Shown here piece after piece: positions 47,222 through 58,869 of a DNA stretch of 64,000 bases (positions are counted from its first letter, which is position 1; each line of letters begins with the position of its first letter). This DNA is from Cannabis sativa. Taxonomy: Eukaryota; Streptophyta; Magnoliopsida; Rosales; Cannabaceae. The notes beneath the pieces were generated by a model. It saw nothing but the letters and a program-made list of their open reading frames with translations, was not told the origin of the DNA and ran no database searches. The stretch spans positions 2,301,280 to 2,365,279 of the forward strand of contig NC_083605.1 in assembly GCF_029168945.1 (NCBI RefSeq), in the 5' to 3' direction. The translations under genes and the position numbers were made by a program.

Positions 47222-47496
47222 TGTTAGATGTATGGTCAGTTATTCTGTTAAGTCTGACACTTGACAGATTAAGTTTGTTAACTGTCTGTTTTGACACCAA
47301 ATGACAAAGCTATAAATAGCTTTGTCTAACTCAGTTGTAACTAGTTAATGGTTAGACACACATTGTAAATACAATAGTATTGATTCAATAAAAGGAGCAT
47401 TTACTGCTCACGGTTTTTTTCTAAGTGTTCAAACTGGTTTATGATTGTTCTTGGATCAGTGTGTTGGATTGCATAGGAATCGACTCATTCCTTACA
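47222..47496 (+). repeat. 3' LTR of the copia element
   Basis: Same length as the 5' LTR; differences include GGTCAG/GGTCGG near the start and the length of the T run before CTAAGTGTTC. Confidence 0.9.
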
Positions 47497-47769
47497 ATAA
47501 ATAATAAATAATCATGCCTAGATATACTTTTAATTTTTGTTATGTCTACATTTTGTCAAAGTTAATTAGTAATAATCAATTTATTTTCAAAATATATTAT
47601 ATTAGTAATCAAATTAATATTCAAGCCAATAAAATATAAAAGAATAATTATTGGCATGTTTTTGTTGTTTTTTATTTCAATTTTGAGATGTAAACAATTC
47701 AATTATTTTGACAACTTATAACTCTTCACATTTTAAGAATCTTATCATCAAAGACAAGTTATTGTAAAT

Positions 47770-49572
47770 TAGACCTGTGCACGAGTTGGGTTGACCGGAT
47801 TGAAAGCATTTTAATGAGTCAACCCAATTACGTCGGCCTAAAAATTTTTAACCCATTCAAAACTATTTCTGCACAACCCAACCCAGCAAACTATACATCG
47901 GGTTGGTTTGGGTTAGTTTGGGTTGGGTTAAACCCTTTTAAAATCTTGTCCTAAGTTTAATTTTTATATTACCGTTATTTATTCATATAAGAATCATCAG
48001 ATTAAAATTTAATGCAAAAAAAATCTAAGTTGAGTATTTAAAATGTTAATAAAAAAAATATAAACTTAAAATTATTATACAATCATCCGATTCCAAAAAA
48101 AAAATTGTAGCGAATAAAACTTAAAAACAAAACTAAAATAATAGAATTCACCCAATAATCATCTTTTGAGTAGTTCTCCTTTGTTGTAGCCTTGGCTTCT
48201 TTGTTAGGTTAATTGTCTACAATTGAAAAGGCAACATATTATTATGAATAATATAGTATTAAATTATAAAAGAATTCTGAATATTCAATCAAATAAAATA
48301 ATAATTACATATTTTTCATTTTTAATTATTATAGTTTCAAACCAAAACTGTTATACTACATGATTTCCCTAAAAAATGTAAAAACAATTAAACATTCTTA
48401 TTTCAATAAGACATAACATAATACGTATTTCAATAAGAGATCTCTTTTTCACAATTCAAAGTTTTAAAATACTCAAATTTAATTTTTCTTAAAAAAAATA
48501 ATCTTGGAGAGTTATATGATTTTCTAATATATATTCTTGCATAACACATATTAATATACATACAAGATATTTAACAGGGAAAAAAATACAAAAAATTATT
48601 ATAGATTTAAAAGACCAAACTCAAGCAAACAAAATGACATGGAGAATACACTCATTTACGAAATCATAGAAAAGTAAAATCAATAAAATAAAATTAGCAT
48701 AACGATACAATTAGATTTAAATCTAAAACTATAAAAAAACTAAATAAAATTATATAAAACATGACTGAGAAGAAAAAATAAATATAAAGTGACAAAACTA
48801 TGAACTAGAAAAATCAAATCAAATAAATAAAATACCACAACTCTTAATGAAATTTTTAGCAAAAAGGAAAAAATCACAAACAAATACCTTTCTTGTCTTG
48901 CGAGAGCATGTTAGTGGCTTGTATTGCTCCTGGTGGTGCGACTAACAAAGGATTCGTGGAAAGAGGGAACTCCAGTTGGCGACACAACTTAGATATTTCT
49001 AACAAAAAAAAAAAATAGAGAAGAAACAAGTGAGACTGAGATTAAGAATGAGTCTCTTTCTAATAAAAAAAATAATAAAAAAGGTAGAAATGAGGAAAGA
49101 TGAGTTATTACCTTCTTCACGCCCTTGTGTGAGTTTTCCCAGCCAAGAGGTGGTGACCTGGTTTGTCGTAGTGTGTGTCAATCGAGTCAAGAACGAGAGA
49201 GAGAGGCAGAGACTAGCAAAGGGGAGGCAGTATCATGTTAGGGTTAGGGCAACTGTTAGAGAGAGAGAGAGAGTTTATGATGTCATTCTCATTTGTATGT
49301 GTATATACTTTGTTGTGTTGGGTGTATTATGTTTGTTAGGGTTAGGGTAAAGGTAAGAGTGATAGTAGCAGCCCAATATTTAAGGCCCATACTATTTTTT
49401 TTTTTTGATGTTATAGGGTCGGCCCGGGTTCGGTTTAATATTGGATTGTAATTTGCCCAGGCCGATTCTGACCCATAACTCACAGGTTGTAATTTTTTTA
49501 AACCAAATAAACTTCGACCCATTTTCGATTTGGGTTGGTCGGGTTAGTCGGCCCAACAGGTGATCAACCCTA
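47770..49572. mobile_element. Non-autonomous hAT element, 1803 bp
   Basis: Flanked by TTGTAAAT on both sides (47762-47769 and 49573-49580), an 8-bp duplication. Ends TAGACCTGTGCACGAGTTGGG and, inverted, TAGGGTTGATCACCTGTTGGG. Subterminal GGGTTGGGTT / AACCCAACCC words are abundant at both ends, as in Ac-like elements. No hAT transposase ORF. The stretch 48880-49340 is GC-richer with GAGAGAGAG runs and could be the UTR of a lost or captured gene. The empty site TTGTAAATAATTG is intact at about 15702. Confidence 0.85.
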
Positions 49573-49580
49573 TTGTAAAT

Positions 49581-50428
49581 AATTGAATACAATGGATCTC
49601 TTTGAAATGAGTGAAGTTTAAAATAATTGAGTGAAGTTTTAAAATCTTAAGAATTATTGGTTTGATAGGATAATTAATATATAGAGAAATTCCTAGTATG
49701 GAACTCTTAGAAATGAGTGTTCACCTTTTCATGTTTTCAATATTCAGATTGTTTTAATTTTAATTCTTTTAGTGATATAGTATTGTAAAAAAAATATTAA
49801 TTCTTTTACATATACATCGTTTATTTAAATTATTTTATAAATTTTTGAAAAATTCAAAATAATCAAAATAAAATTTAAACAATTATATGCACACTTTCAT
49901 TTTATATATGTATACGATATCCTATTTAAATTTTATTTTTTGTATTGTAAATTATTTTGAATTTTTTAAAATTAAACAAAGTGCATGACGTCTTAATAAA
50001 TAACTACAACGGATCACAAACGACTTATTAGACTGGTGATAATTTAGGCTCACAACAGATCACAAGTGGCTCTGATACCATGTTAGAATTTAAAAATAAG
50101 ATGAATGAGGTTCCATCTCAAAATCAATTAGCTATGAGAGGAGTAGCCCATTCATCTTATATATCACAATTTATTTCTACACATTAGCAATGTAGGACAA
50201 ATTCTAATAGTAACTATATATTTAAATTTTATTTAAAAAACTATTTAAAATTTCAAATCTACAAAACAATTTTTTAAAAATGGTGTACTATAGATTCTTT
50301 CCACATATACAATAATGCTAAAGATTTAAAGCTCTTGAATTAAGAATAGAACTAATTACTTCTTTTTTTTACTTTTTTTTAGTAGATAAATGTACTTATT
50401 TGATGAAAGTTTGAAATAAAAGATACAA

Positions 50429-50488
<60 letters not shown>

Positions 50489-51474
50489 GTCATATTTTAT
50501 ATCAATGCACACACAGGAATGCTAATTATAATTTTCTATTATAATCTCTATGTTCGAAATCACAATATGTTAAAAAAAAATTTTCAAATTTTTTGTCATA
50601 TATATAGTAATATTTGTTTTAGGTACATACAATAGCATTCTTATAAATTTTTTAAATTTTTTTTTTGAATAGTTTACAATATTGAAAATAAATTTTTTAA
50701 TATTTCAGTTTATCATGCTTATTTAAAAAAATTTAAACATATTTTCGGCACGGTAAATTATCTAAAAAATTTTAGAAATTTACTAGAATGATGTTGTAAC
50801 TATAACTAATAACATAGTCATAATTTTTTTTTTTTTTAAAAAAAAATCATTATGTATTTTCAGGCATAAAAATTAGCTAAAAGATTACAATTGAAAGTTA
50901 ACAGTAACATATCTCTATTAATAATATATAATAAGTCTCTTAATTAATAACAATGATGGAGATGATAATAAGTATTAAGTTTAGAAAATTTCTCTAGTAC
51001 ATTCTTAAAGGTTCGTTCTCATAGACTCTTTATCTGTTTTGACATTTATTTAAAAAAATTTAATCTAATTCTTTTTTCAGCATACGTTATAGCTATTTAA
51101 AATAACTTGTAAGTTTTTAGAAACTTCTGAATAGTTTAGAATGCCAAAAATAAGATTTAAATAATATTACTTAAACAATCAATAAAATATTTAAACTTTA
51201 TTAATTATTAATTATTATAATGTATAGGATGAATAAAAAGTCTACCACAATACTCATGGTGTATTATAGAGCTACCTATAACTCATTTTCAACAAATAAA
51301 GGATTAAAAATGTCTACTAATAATGATAGTTTAAATTGAATATATGACATGATCATGATTCATGAGACAATACTTGAATTGAACTATCATATCATCAATA
51401 AATCTTAACTTTGTTTTTTCTTTTATATATAAATATAAATATAAGTATCAAACCTTCTTCAACCTTATAACAAA

Positions 51475-51475
<1 letters not shown>
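49581..51475. other. AT-rich spacer, end of paralogous segment, no gene
   Basis: Matches 15700-17720 in patches. GGCTCTGATACCATGTTAGA at 50069 resembles the intron/primer-type word often left by copia-related debris, but no element was bounded. (TAT)n microsatellite at 50431-50486. Confidence 0.4.
50431..50486. repeat. (TAT)n microsatellite
   Basis: About 18 uninterrupted TAT/ATT units. Confidence 0.95.

Positions 51476-51479
<4 letters not shown>

Positions 51480-51559
<80 letters not shown>
51480..51559. repeat. (CT)n microsatellite upstream of the B3 gene
   Basis: About 80 bp of uninterrupted CT, directly before the possible first ATG at 51575; CT runs are common in plant 5' UTRs. Confidence 0.95.
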
Positions 51560-51564
<5 letters not shown>

Positions 51565-51574
51565 CTACTTAAGT

Positions 51575-53336
51575 ATGGAGCCCAAGCAGAAGAAGAAGAA
51601 GTGGGTTTTGCAATTCTCAAACAACACTCTCACCACTTTTTGCCATTGTAGTCAAAGAGCCTCTTCTTCTACAACATAAATTGGTATAGGTTTTTCATTT
51701 TTTTAATTAATAAATATTAATCTAGCTGTAATGTGTTCTTTGTATTTTTTTTGGTTGAAATTGTTATTAGAAGATCAAATGCATGTATTTTTTTTCAACT
51801 AATAAATATTAATCTAGCTCTAATTTCTCACTTTTTTTCTTTTAAAAAAAAATATATATAGATAATAATCTGTTTTTCATGCATGAAATATTAAAGATTT
51901 CATTTTTCTTGTTTTTTTGTTCTTTTTTACTATATTTATTTGATTGCATATTTATAATTATTGGATTATTCAGAAAATCCCAACAAAATGTGGAATAATA
52001 TTTGTTGAGGAACTTAGTGAGACTTGGGTAATTATAATTTTACAAAATTATAATTTCTGACCTTTTATTTCAACTAATAAATATTAATCTAGCTATAATG
52101 TGTTCTATGTATTTTTTTTCTTCTTTTTTTGTTTAATTTGTTATTAGAAGTTGGAATGCATGTAAGCATGTCATTTTAAAGATTTCATTTTTTTTTTTAT
52201 TATATTGTTATTTGATTATTGCATGTTTATAAATATTGATTTATATATACAGAAAATCCCAACAAAATGTGGAATGATATTTGGAGAGGAGCTTAGTGAA
52301 TTGGGTACTCTCAAAGTTCCTAATAGCAACAAAGAATGGAAAATCAAAATAGTGAAAAATGAGAACAAAATTTGGTTGAAAAATGGTATTGAAGATTTCA
52401 TGAATTGTTACTCTATTCACTTTCAATCCATTTTACTATTCACTTACCAAGGTAACTGTTCTTTCTTTGTTCGTATTTGTGATGCTCTTGGTTCTGAAAT
52501 TGAATATATATCCACCACACGATCAAAATAATGATGATGATAATGATCATAAGGATGAAATTATTGAGCCTAGAAAAATAGGCAAAAGAAAAAGAAGAAG
52601 AAGTAATGTTGATTCCTATGAATGTAGAGAGTTTTATTGGTACAAAACAAGGAATGTAACCCGAATTAAAAAGGAAAAAGAAGAAGAAGAAAATGAAAAA
52701 GATCGAAATTTAATGAACGAAAAACATGTTGATGTTGATGAATTTCGGTACAAGAAAAGAAGTAATAAGGGTAGCAAAACAGAGAAAACAAAGGAAGAAT
52801 TTGATCATGATGAACACGAAATGATTGTAACAAGAAGCTTTTTTTATGGTAAAAAAAAGAAGTCTAAACATCTCAAAGGCAACCGAGAAGGCGGTTAAAG
52901 TTGCCCTAGCATCGAAACCTCGAAACCCTTCTTTCTTGCTTTTAGTAAAATCGTATGCTCATAACATGGTAAGTAACTCGTAACTATGTGTGGTGTTTTA
53001 GTACATATTTTTAGGTCTTGTCTTTTATTATCGTCTAATTTCGGGTTTTTCGCTTGTTGTTATAGAATGTGCCTTCGAAATTTGTGAAAAAGTACATGAA
53101 GTTTTGTGGTGAGAAGATTGAAGTGTATGTTGGGAATGAGAAGAGAAAATGGGATGTTAGATGTTATTATGTGAATAAAGATAAAACAATGATGAAGAAA
53201 CTTGGGTAAGGTTGGAAATCATTCTTATCTAATCAAAAATTGAAGAAAGGAGATGTTTGTGTGTTTGAGATGATTAGAAGAATTAATGGTGCTGTTTTTA
53301 GGGTTTGGATTTATCGTTCATCTCATTATAAGTAAT
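51575..53336 (+). pseudogene. B3-domain (REM-like) transcription factor gene, decayed
   Basis: Two B3 DNA-binding domains are visible. Domain 1 starts at an exon near 52253 (KIPTKCGMIFGEELSELGTL, WLKNGIEDFMNCYSI, FFVRICDALGSEIEY). Domain 2 spans an intron at about 52977-53066 (PSFLLLVKSYAHNM, then VPSKFVKKYMKFCGEKIEVY, WKSFLSNQKLKKGDVCVFEM). A basic linker (KRKRRRS, KKKKSK) lies between. Breaks: a frameshift at about 52515 after domain 1, another in an A-rich run near 52850, and a TAA at 53207-53209 inside domain 2. A short ORF at 51575-51679 may be a relic first exon. REM-type B3 proteins are plant nuclear DNA-binding proteins. Sequencing error cannot be excluded for single breaks, but three together argue for a pseudogene. 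Confidence 0.75.
51696..52310 (+). repeat. Local tandem duplication around the B3 gene's exon start
   Basis: AATAAATATTAATCTAGCT(G/A)TAATGTGTTCT occurs at about 51710 and 52076 (a shorter copy at 51800), and CAGAAAATCCCAACAAAATGTGGAAT at 51972 recurs at 52251. The first exon copy runs into GAACTTAGTGAGACTTGGG and is lost. Duplicated intron plus exon start, period about 280-365 bp. Confidence 0.65.
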
Positions 53337-53970
53337 TAATGATGATTATGGTAATTTGTGTGTTTTAAGCAACACCCTTTTGGATAAAATGTTTAATGTA
53401 TTTGTTTTAATGTTTAGTCTTTGCTGTGTTTAGGTCATTTTGTGATTAGTTTAGTAGTTTATGATGACATTGTGAGGAACAATGTAATATGTGTGTTTAA
53501 AGTAATTTGCTAAGTCTATTTAAATCTAGCTATTTTTTTAAATTTTTTTTTTTTTTGAGAAATGAGTATTGTCTAATATTTTTATATAATATATTTATAT
53601 GTAGTGAAAAAATGGTAATTTTGTAAGCTACTTCAACTCAACTTAACAGAAAAATATATCTTGGGCCCATTTATATTCAGGGCCGGCCCATTGTGTAAGC
53701 TGAATTTTTGCTTCTCTTGTATGAGGAAATGGAGTTGGGCTTGGGCTTGCTTAGTTCATACCTAGGATGGGCCAGACTTCAGAGAAATATTTGTTTTTAA
53801 GATTAATAATCTTTTTTTAATGTAAAATTGGTATCAATCATTGTCTAAAATTATATTATAATTCTATCAAAAATATAATTTTATGTAATATAAAATGTCA
53901 CTTTACGAAGCTTAGATTGAGTGGTCCCCGTGTCAAGTTATAGATTTATTTTGTATCATAACTATACATA
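53337..53970. other. Spacer after the B3 pseudogene, no gene
   Basis: AT-rich; a single CAGGGCCGGCCCA word at 53680 recalls the hAT MITE ends at 27524 and 27804, but no partner end was found. Confidence 0.4.
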
Positions 53971-54870
53971 TCTTTATATATTAAAAGTGCCTATCTAACG
54001 GCAATTCTTGATTTAACGGCAATTCTTAGTTTAACGTTTTTTTTTTAATTTTTTTAATTTTTTGATTCTTAACGTGAGTTTACTTACGTTTTTTTGGGTT
54101 TTTTTAATTTTTTGATTCCGTTAAAGTTAACGTGAGTTTACTTATCAACAATCAACAAAATAACAAATAAATATATTTAATCAAATTAAAATAAAGGAAG
54201 ATTACCTATACAGTTACATATCCTTTAAAATCCCTTAAATCCCTCCTAAAAACTCTCTTCATAGAAACGAACCCCATTGGAAACGAACCCCAAACCCTTC
54301 TTATAGCTGAATATTTTCTAAAATTATATTTCCCTTTTAAAAAAAAATCCATCGCCTCCCTCTACCTGACGAACCAACAGATCCTCGGAGTATCCACCTC
54401 CAGTCGCAGATCGTTGAAACTAACAGCCCGACGAACCAAAGCTTCGTCTCACTTTCCCTCTCTCTCTCGTGTTATCTTCAGCAAAAATGCTCCGCTGTAT
54501 GTGCGTGGATCAATCAACCATCTGGATGGCCAGCCTTTCGTGGTCGGTATTCGTTCTCTTCACGATTGTGGTTCCTGGCATTTCCCATTTTGTCCTCGCT
54601 TGTTCCACCTGTGATAGCAAGCACGATAGCCATACAGCTCAAGGTGAGTTTTTCTTTTTATCTTCATCTTTTTCTTTTCTTTTCTTTTCTTTTTTATCAA
54701 ATTGATTTATATTTATTTATTTGTTTGTTTTCAAAACTACAATTGTTCTACCGAATTACCATATGTTTTTCTTTATTAGTACTGTTTTGGTTATAGTAAC
54801 TAAGAATATTTACAAATTACATCATTCTTTACATTTGCCAGGTGGGAGAGTTGGTCCTACTTTCAATCAA
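53971..54870 (+). mobile_element. Helitron-like element start carrying a gene fragment
   Basis: TCTTTATATATTAAAAGTGC followed by CTATCTAACGGC at 53971, preceded by A, is the same terminus as the minus-strand Helitron at 36264-36977. The DUF3537 fragment with its 5' UTR lies inside. A hairpin plus CTRR 3' end could not be located, so the right boundary given is only the end of the recognisable fragment's intron. Confidence 0.4.
54487..54643 (+). pseudogene. First-exon fragment of a DUF3537-type membrane protein gene
   Basis: The ORF reads RCMCVDQST, ASLSWSVFVLF, VVPGISHFVLACSTCDSKH and stops at a proper donor site (CAAG|GTGAGT at 54643). From memory, plant DUF3537 proteins begin with RWMCVDQS...LSW.VF...VP..SHF.L.C..CD..H. 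The hydrophobic segment would be the first transmembrane helix. No further exons are found downstream, so it is a captured or truncated copy. A CT-rich 5'-UTR-like leader lies at 54350-54480. Confidence 0.6.
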
Positions 54871-55114
54871 AATATATCAACTTGTTTGATTTAGGCCAAT
54901 TGCATTGCATCATCAACCATTAAGAGTCATTGCATTGTATTTCGAGCGGTCTCCAATTGATTCATTTTTAATCCGACGGCTGAGAATTGTTTGGTTTGGG
55001 GGTCTGTGTGGGCCCATTTGGACTGTTTAATTTTGTCTCTTTCTCCAAACTTACTCACTATTTATATTTGTATATATATCTCTGTTTCTAAGTCTCTCTG
55101 TTATATTTGCACAT
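54871..55114. promoter_or_regulatory. Presumed promoter region of the gene at 55115
   Basis: Contains TATTTATATTTGTATATATA at about 55060 and a CT-containing leader. Nothing else recognised. Confidence 0.35.
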
Positions 55115-55492
55115 ATGAGTGAGAATAATTCATTTCTTTTGTCTCCTAATTTATTAAGCTCAGAAATATTAGAAGAAGATGATGATGTTTTTTCAACTGG
55201 TTACTTAGAAGATGCCTTGTTTGAATTCACTAAAAAATCAAAGAGAAGACGTTTATTGGTTTATACTGATCATAATCATCATCATGAAAATCTTCTCTCT
55301 AAGGTACTAATTATAATTATACTTCATTTTTATTATTATTATTATATAATTAATCAATTAATCTCAACTTGAGTTTTTATTTATTTTTCACAGAGTTACT
55401 TGGACTCATCATCATCATCATCAATATTTAATTGGGAAATTATGTCATCTCATGATCACGAGAATAATTTCAATTTTATGACTAATAATTGG
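55115..55492 (+). CDS. Small acidic/serine-rich plant protein, unrecognised
   Basis: Exon 1 55115-55303 (63 codons) and exon 2 from 55394 to 55491, joined by a GT-AG intron, give about 96 residues: an acidic N-terminal part (LEEDDDVFSTGYLEDALFEF), a basic cluster KKSKRRR at about residues 40-46, a His/Asn-rich stretch and a serine run. A GTGAGT donor follows exon 2. The next acceptor (CTCAG at 55765) would give an immediate stop, and the later coding-like stretch (LEEEKSSLDSSSSYYSYNK, about 55820-55880) is cut off by a TGA, so the 3' end is doubtful and the gene may be decaying. I do not recognise the family; a small nuclear protein is possible from KRRR, but that is inference. Confidence 0.5.
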
Positions 55493-55899
55493 TGAGTTTA
55501 TTATTTATACAATATGCATTATTATTTGGAGAATTATTTTATATATTATTTTTTTAATTTTTTTTTTCAAATTTAGTTGCTATATAGATCTTGGTATTTT
55601 GGTTGCAATTTAAGTTAATCTGTTGATTCTTATATATATTTTCGTAAAAATATATAAAAAAATTACTTTAAATATAAAAATAAAAAAACCTCCTATTATT
55701 ATATATATATTTAATTTTGTATAATAACATATTAATTATGTTTCTAATTTTGGTAATCATCTCAGGTAAGATAATTTTAAACAGAGAGGAGATGAAAACA
55801 ATATCATGAATATTAGAAGAAGAAAAATCATCACTTGATTCATCTTCATCTTATTATTCTTATAATAAATTATTAGAGGGTTGTAGAGGGCTGAAATGA

Positions 55900-56187
55900 T
55901 CAAATAAAACTGATGCTTCTTTCAATTTGTATTGTCGATTTGATAACTTTATTATCTGTTGTTCTTACTAATTTAAGATCATAATTATAAACTTCAAATT
56001 ATTATATATATTTATATTTCCTATAATTTTGTTTTTCCCTTTCATTTATTCTTTTGCAATTTACCAAGTAACCCTAATATGATAATAATAAGCACCCTTT
56101 TGTCTTAATTTTTTTGTTTATGTTTTGATTGGACATTGTATATTCTAAATTCCTGCATATTTTATAATTTTCAGCATTAAAATAGAT
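55900..56187. other. AT-rich spacer
   Basis: No coding signal; a possible acceptor TTTTCAG lies just before the DnaJ-like exon. Confidence 0.4.
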
Positions 56188-56268
56188 ATGGATGTTGATA
56201 TAGATCACTATATTATTCTTGGCCTACCAGCTGAGGATGGTGCTAATAAGCTTACAGAGATATTAAAG
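56188..56268 (+). pseudogene. DnaJ (J-domain) first-exon fragment
   Basis: 27 codons, MDVDIDHYIILGLPAEDGAN..., ending at a GT donor (AAAG|GTGTAT). This resembles the start of plant DNAJC17-type co-chaperones (DVDHYxxLGLPSGEEGAKLTEKEI). Helix II and the HPD motif would lie in later exons, which are not found; nothing downstream to 57450 continues it. Probably a stranded or captured exon. Confidence 0.6.
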
Positions 56269-57450
56269 GTGTATACCTGTAACCAGATAAATTACCTGAT
56301 AAGTTTTGTATTAGTCATTGTTCTTATTGTCCATATTCTGATATAAAACTTTCATTACTTGCACTACATTATTAATTTTAATTAAAATTGGACTCTGCAT
56401 TATGTTATCTTGTACAGTTCTATTCTTTCGTAAAACAGAGACTTCAAAGTCTAAAGGACCACATGAGTTAAATTTGCATTTGGCTTTGATTGTTAATTAA
56501 AGTATTAATATATATCTTTTATATTGTTGCATAGCACTTAAAGATTATTAAGAATTACACAAAATGCAAAACTAATGAGTAAAGAAACTAAATTATTCAA
56601 ACTAATACGCTGAATGATTTTAATCAAAGATTCGACTGCAAAAAAAATATATATCATTAAAACTGTATATATATTTATGTAATAATGAATTTGTGAACCA
56701 AATTATCATAAAGTATTTCATGATTTCAATTTTAACATTATTTAATGATATTTATTTTATTTTATAAATAATCTTTTACTTTATTTTGGAATATGAACTG
56801 CATATATGACAAGACTCAATACTTTTATTTAAAAATTTTTGCTTAAAGTCTTTGAAATTAATAAGTTTTTCGAAATTTACAATTTTATTCTAATATTCAA
56901 AATTCTAAACTCAACCTAAAAGAAAAACTAAGTGTATAACTAGATATATACGTACATTGTACGTAACTTTATGCTAGTATAAATATATGTGCATTAAATT
57001 GAGTGGTCCCTCCAAATTATTGCTCCCTTAAATTGAAAAAATTACTAGTTTGCTCACTATATAATATTAATAATTATTTTGAATTTATCTCTTCATTAAT
57101 ATGTAGAGGACTTTCATTTATTTGTTATTTTTCATTGAAGAGATTAAATCTCAATCATACATTTTTTTTTAAAAAAAAGAAGATATATTAGATAAGAGTA
57201 CTACAGTAGTGTCTAGCACTAGCTAGAAATAGAGGTAATATTTTATGATTAGTTAACGATATTCTCTAAATTATAATTTTAAATTATATGAGACCTAGTA
57301 CTTAATTATATTTATAGTAATATAATATCGATAATGATACTAAGTATTATTAATATTTTTTAGCATTTTTTTTATTATACAATTTGTAAAAAGGTATTAT
57401 AAGATATCAGTAGATATGTACATAAATGTGAGTCAAAGGGAAAAAGAGAA
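56269..57450. other. AT-rich spacer
   Basis: No gene. 57190-57370 (CTACAGTAGTGTCTAGCACT ... ATGAGACCTAGTACTTA) looks like a decayed relative of the Mutator-type MITE in TPS1 intron 6. Confidence 0.4.
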
Positions 57451-57954
57451 GGGAAATTTCAATTTTTGACCCTAATAATACAACCTATATCAAAATTTAT
57501 ACCCCTTTATAATTTGTACAAATTTAGTCCATTAATTACATGAACTTCCCATTTTACCCTTTTTTTTAAAAAAAAAAAAAAAAGCTAAAATCTGAAAGTG
57601 TATTTCTCTCTCTCTCTCTCTTCCCTCTTCCCTCTCTCTCTCGTGCACCACTCTCTCTCTCTAGGAAAAAATTGAAAAATTTATGAAAAACCGAAGCTGA
57701 AATCCGTCCCACACGTAATTATTTGCTGTTGCATGGTTGTTTTCTCGGTGGGTGTTGGTGGAAAACCGAAGCACAATACAACATCACTCAAGAATCTTAC
57801 ACCATTATAATGGGTAAGTTGCATTTTAAGCATTTTGTTTGACTTTATGTAGTTTAAAATTGTTATACGTGTGTTTATTGTTGGAACTGCTGTTTTTTGG
57901 TCTGAAATTGTTGAGATCCGCGGATACGGTTTTCGATCGATTTCGGGTTTTCCA

Positions 57955-58210
57955 AAGGTTATCGATGATATGTCGATGGTTTGTCGATGATTATAGAGGA
58001 AAGGTCAGTGACGACCATTATCGACGTTATGTCGACGTTATGTCGACATGTTGTCGACATCATACAACCAACTTTGGGATTAACTATTTGTCGACATTTT
58101 GTCGACATGTTTGTCGACAGAATGTCGACAACAAGCATTTTTGTTGTTTTTTTAGAAGTTGTCGATATTTTGTCGACATCATGTCGACAAAATATCGATG
58201 CAATGGAAAA
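57955..58210. repeat. GTCGAC motif cluster 1 (MULE intron)
   Basis: TGTCGACAT-type words every 10-25 bp (for example three in GTCGACGTTATGTCGACATG and the next 15 bases), with GTCGAT variants. The core is a perfect palindrome. Confidence 0.85.
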
Positions 58211-58433
58211 ATACCGTGGCTAAAACATAAACATAAACATAACATTGACAGAAAATAAAGTTCATTAAAAATAACAAAAAAAAAACATAAAAAAAAAACA
58301 GAAAATTAAAAGTTCATAAAAATTAAAAAAAAAACATTAAATAAAACCCACAAACCATAACATAAGAAATTATTTTTTTTAAATTCTTTGGCTTGTGGGT
58401 GAGCCTTGCAATACTTGCATAATGTTACCGGCT

Positions 58434-58697
58434 TCACGGGTTTACCGTTGAAGATGCCCGGTTGCAACGACGGCATCCTTCGGGGAACCCAGGTGGTGGA
58501 GCCGGCCATACACCAGTTTTTGCAAATTCTCTTTCAAGTTGCATGAACCTGAACTCGTTACCGTTTCGCTCTCTTTCGAAAGCTCGAGCGGCGTCCATAA
58601 CTTTCTGCATTGCAGGAGTAACTATGCCAACATCAGGCTCCTGCTTCAGCTCCTCAGGAGTTAGGATGGGGAATTTGCCGTTCTTTCGTGGGGCCAT
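58434..58697 (-). CDS. Antisense ORF inside the MULE intron, unrecognised (87 aa)
   Basis: Starts MAPRKNGKFPILTPEELKQE, then a charged helical-looking part (RAFERERNGNEFRFMQLERE) and GVWPAPPPGFPEG. A good TATAAAAGC box lies on the minus strand about 95 bp upstream (near 58790), with an A/T-rich leader, so this looks like a real transcription unit. Downstream, another minus-strand frame (KPVTLCKYCKAHPQAKEF, about 58440-58370) looks like the continuation after a one-base shift and has a CXXC...H pattern, so the original protein was probably longer. Function unknown; its place in a MULE suggests an accessory protein, which is inference. Confidence 0.5.
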   Translation of the reverse strand: MAPRKNGKFPILTPEELKQEPDVGIVTPAMQKVMDAARAFERERNGNEFRFMQLEREFAKTGVWPAPPPGFPEGCRRCNRASSTVNP

Positions 58698-58869
58698 ATT
58701 TCAAACTTAAGAGAATAAGAGAAAATTTTTAAGAGTAAGAGATAGGTAGAATACAAGAGCACTTATGAATAAGATTTCCCTTTGCTTTTATAGAGCAGTA
58801 AAAATGTTGGGAATGTATGAAAATTTAATGGTCATTAAATGCGTAATCAGACAGTGAAAAACGCATGAA

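Larger units (their letters stand above)
42825..47496 (+). mobile_element. Ty1/copia element, Tork/Tnt1-like, nearly complete
   Basis: Both LTRs are 275 bp (42825-43099 and 47222-47496), flanked by ATAAA on both sides (42820-42824, 47497-47501). By eye they differ by five substitutions and a few one- or two-base indels, about 98% identity. The primer site TGGTATCAGAGC (initiator tRNA-Met) lies at 43103-43114; the purine tract AAGGTGGAGATTG precedes the 3' LTR. The internal gag-pol has one frameshift, one nonsense codon and a substituted protease site, so the copy is fairly young but disabled. The empty site survives at about 13590 in copy A of the paralogous segment. Confidence 0.92.
42720..50960. 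repeat. Paralogous segment, copy B (downstream of TPS2)
   Basis: Collinear with 13529-17720 once the copia (42825-47496) and hAT (47770-49572) insertions here, and the LINE and SINE insertions there, are set aside. The match runs at least to AAGATTACAATTGAAAGTTA (50880), counterpart of AATTATAATTGGAGATTAGC (17682). No TPS gene follows within the 13 kb to the right. Confidence 0.7.

Noticed and set aside
51480..51559. (CT)n tract as an assembly error
   Set aside because: Perfect dinucleotide runs are common in plant leaders; nothing else at the site suggests misassembly.
53675..53695. Second hAT MITE end (CAGGGCCGGCCCA)
   Set aside because: Only one terminus and no target duplication; could be a chance palindrome or a remnant.
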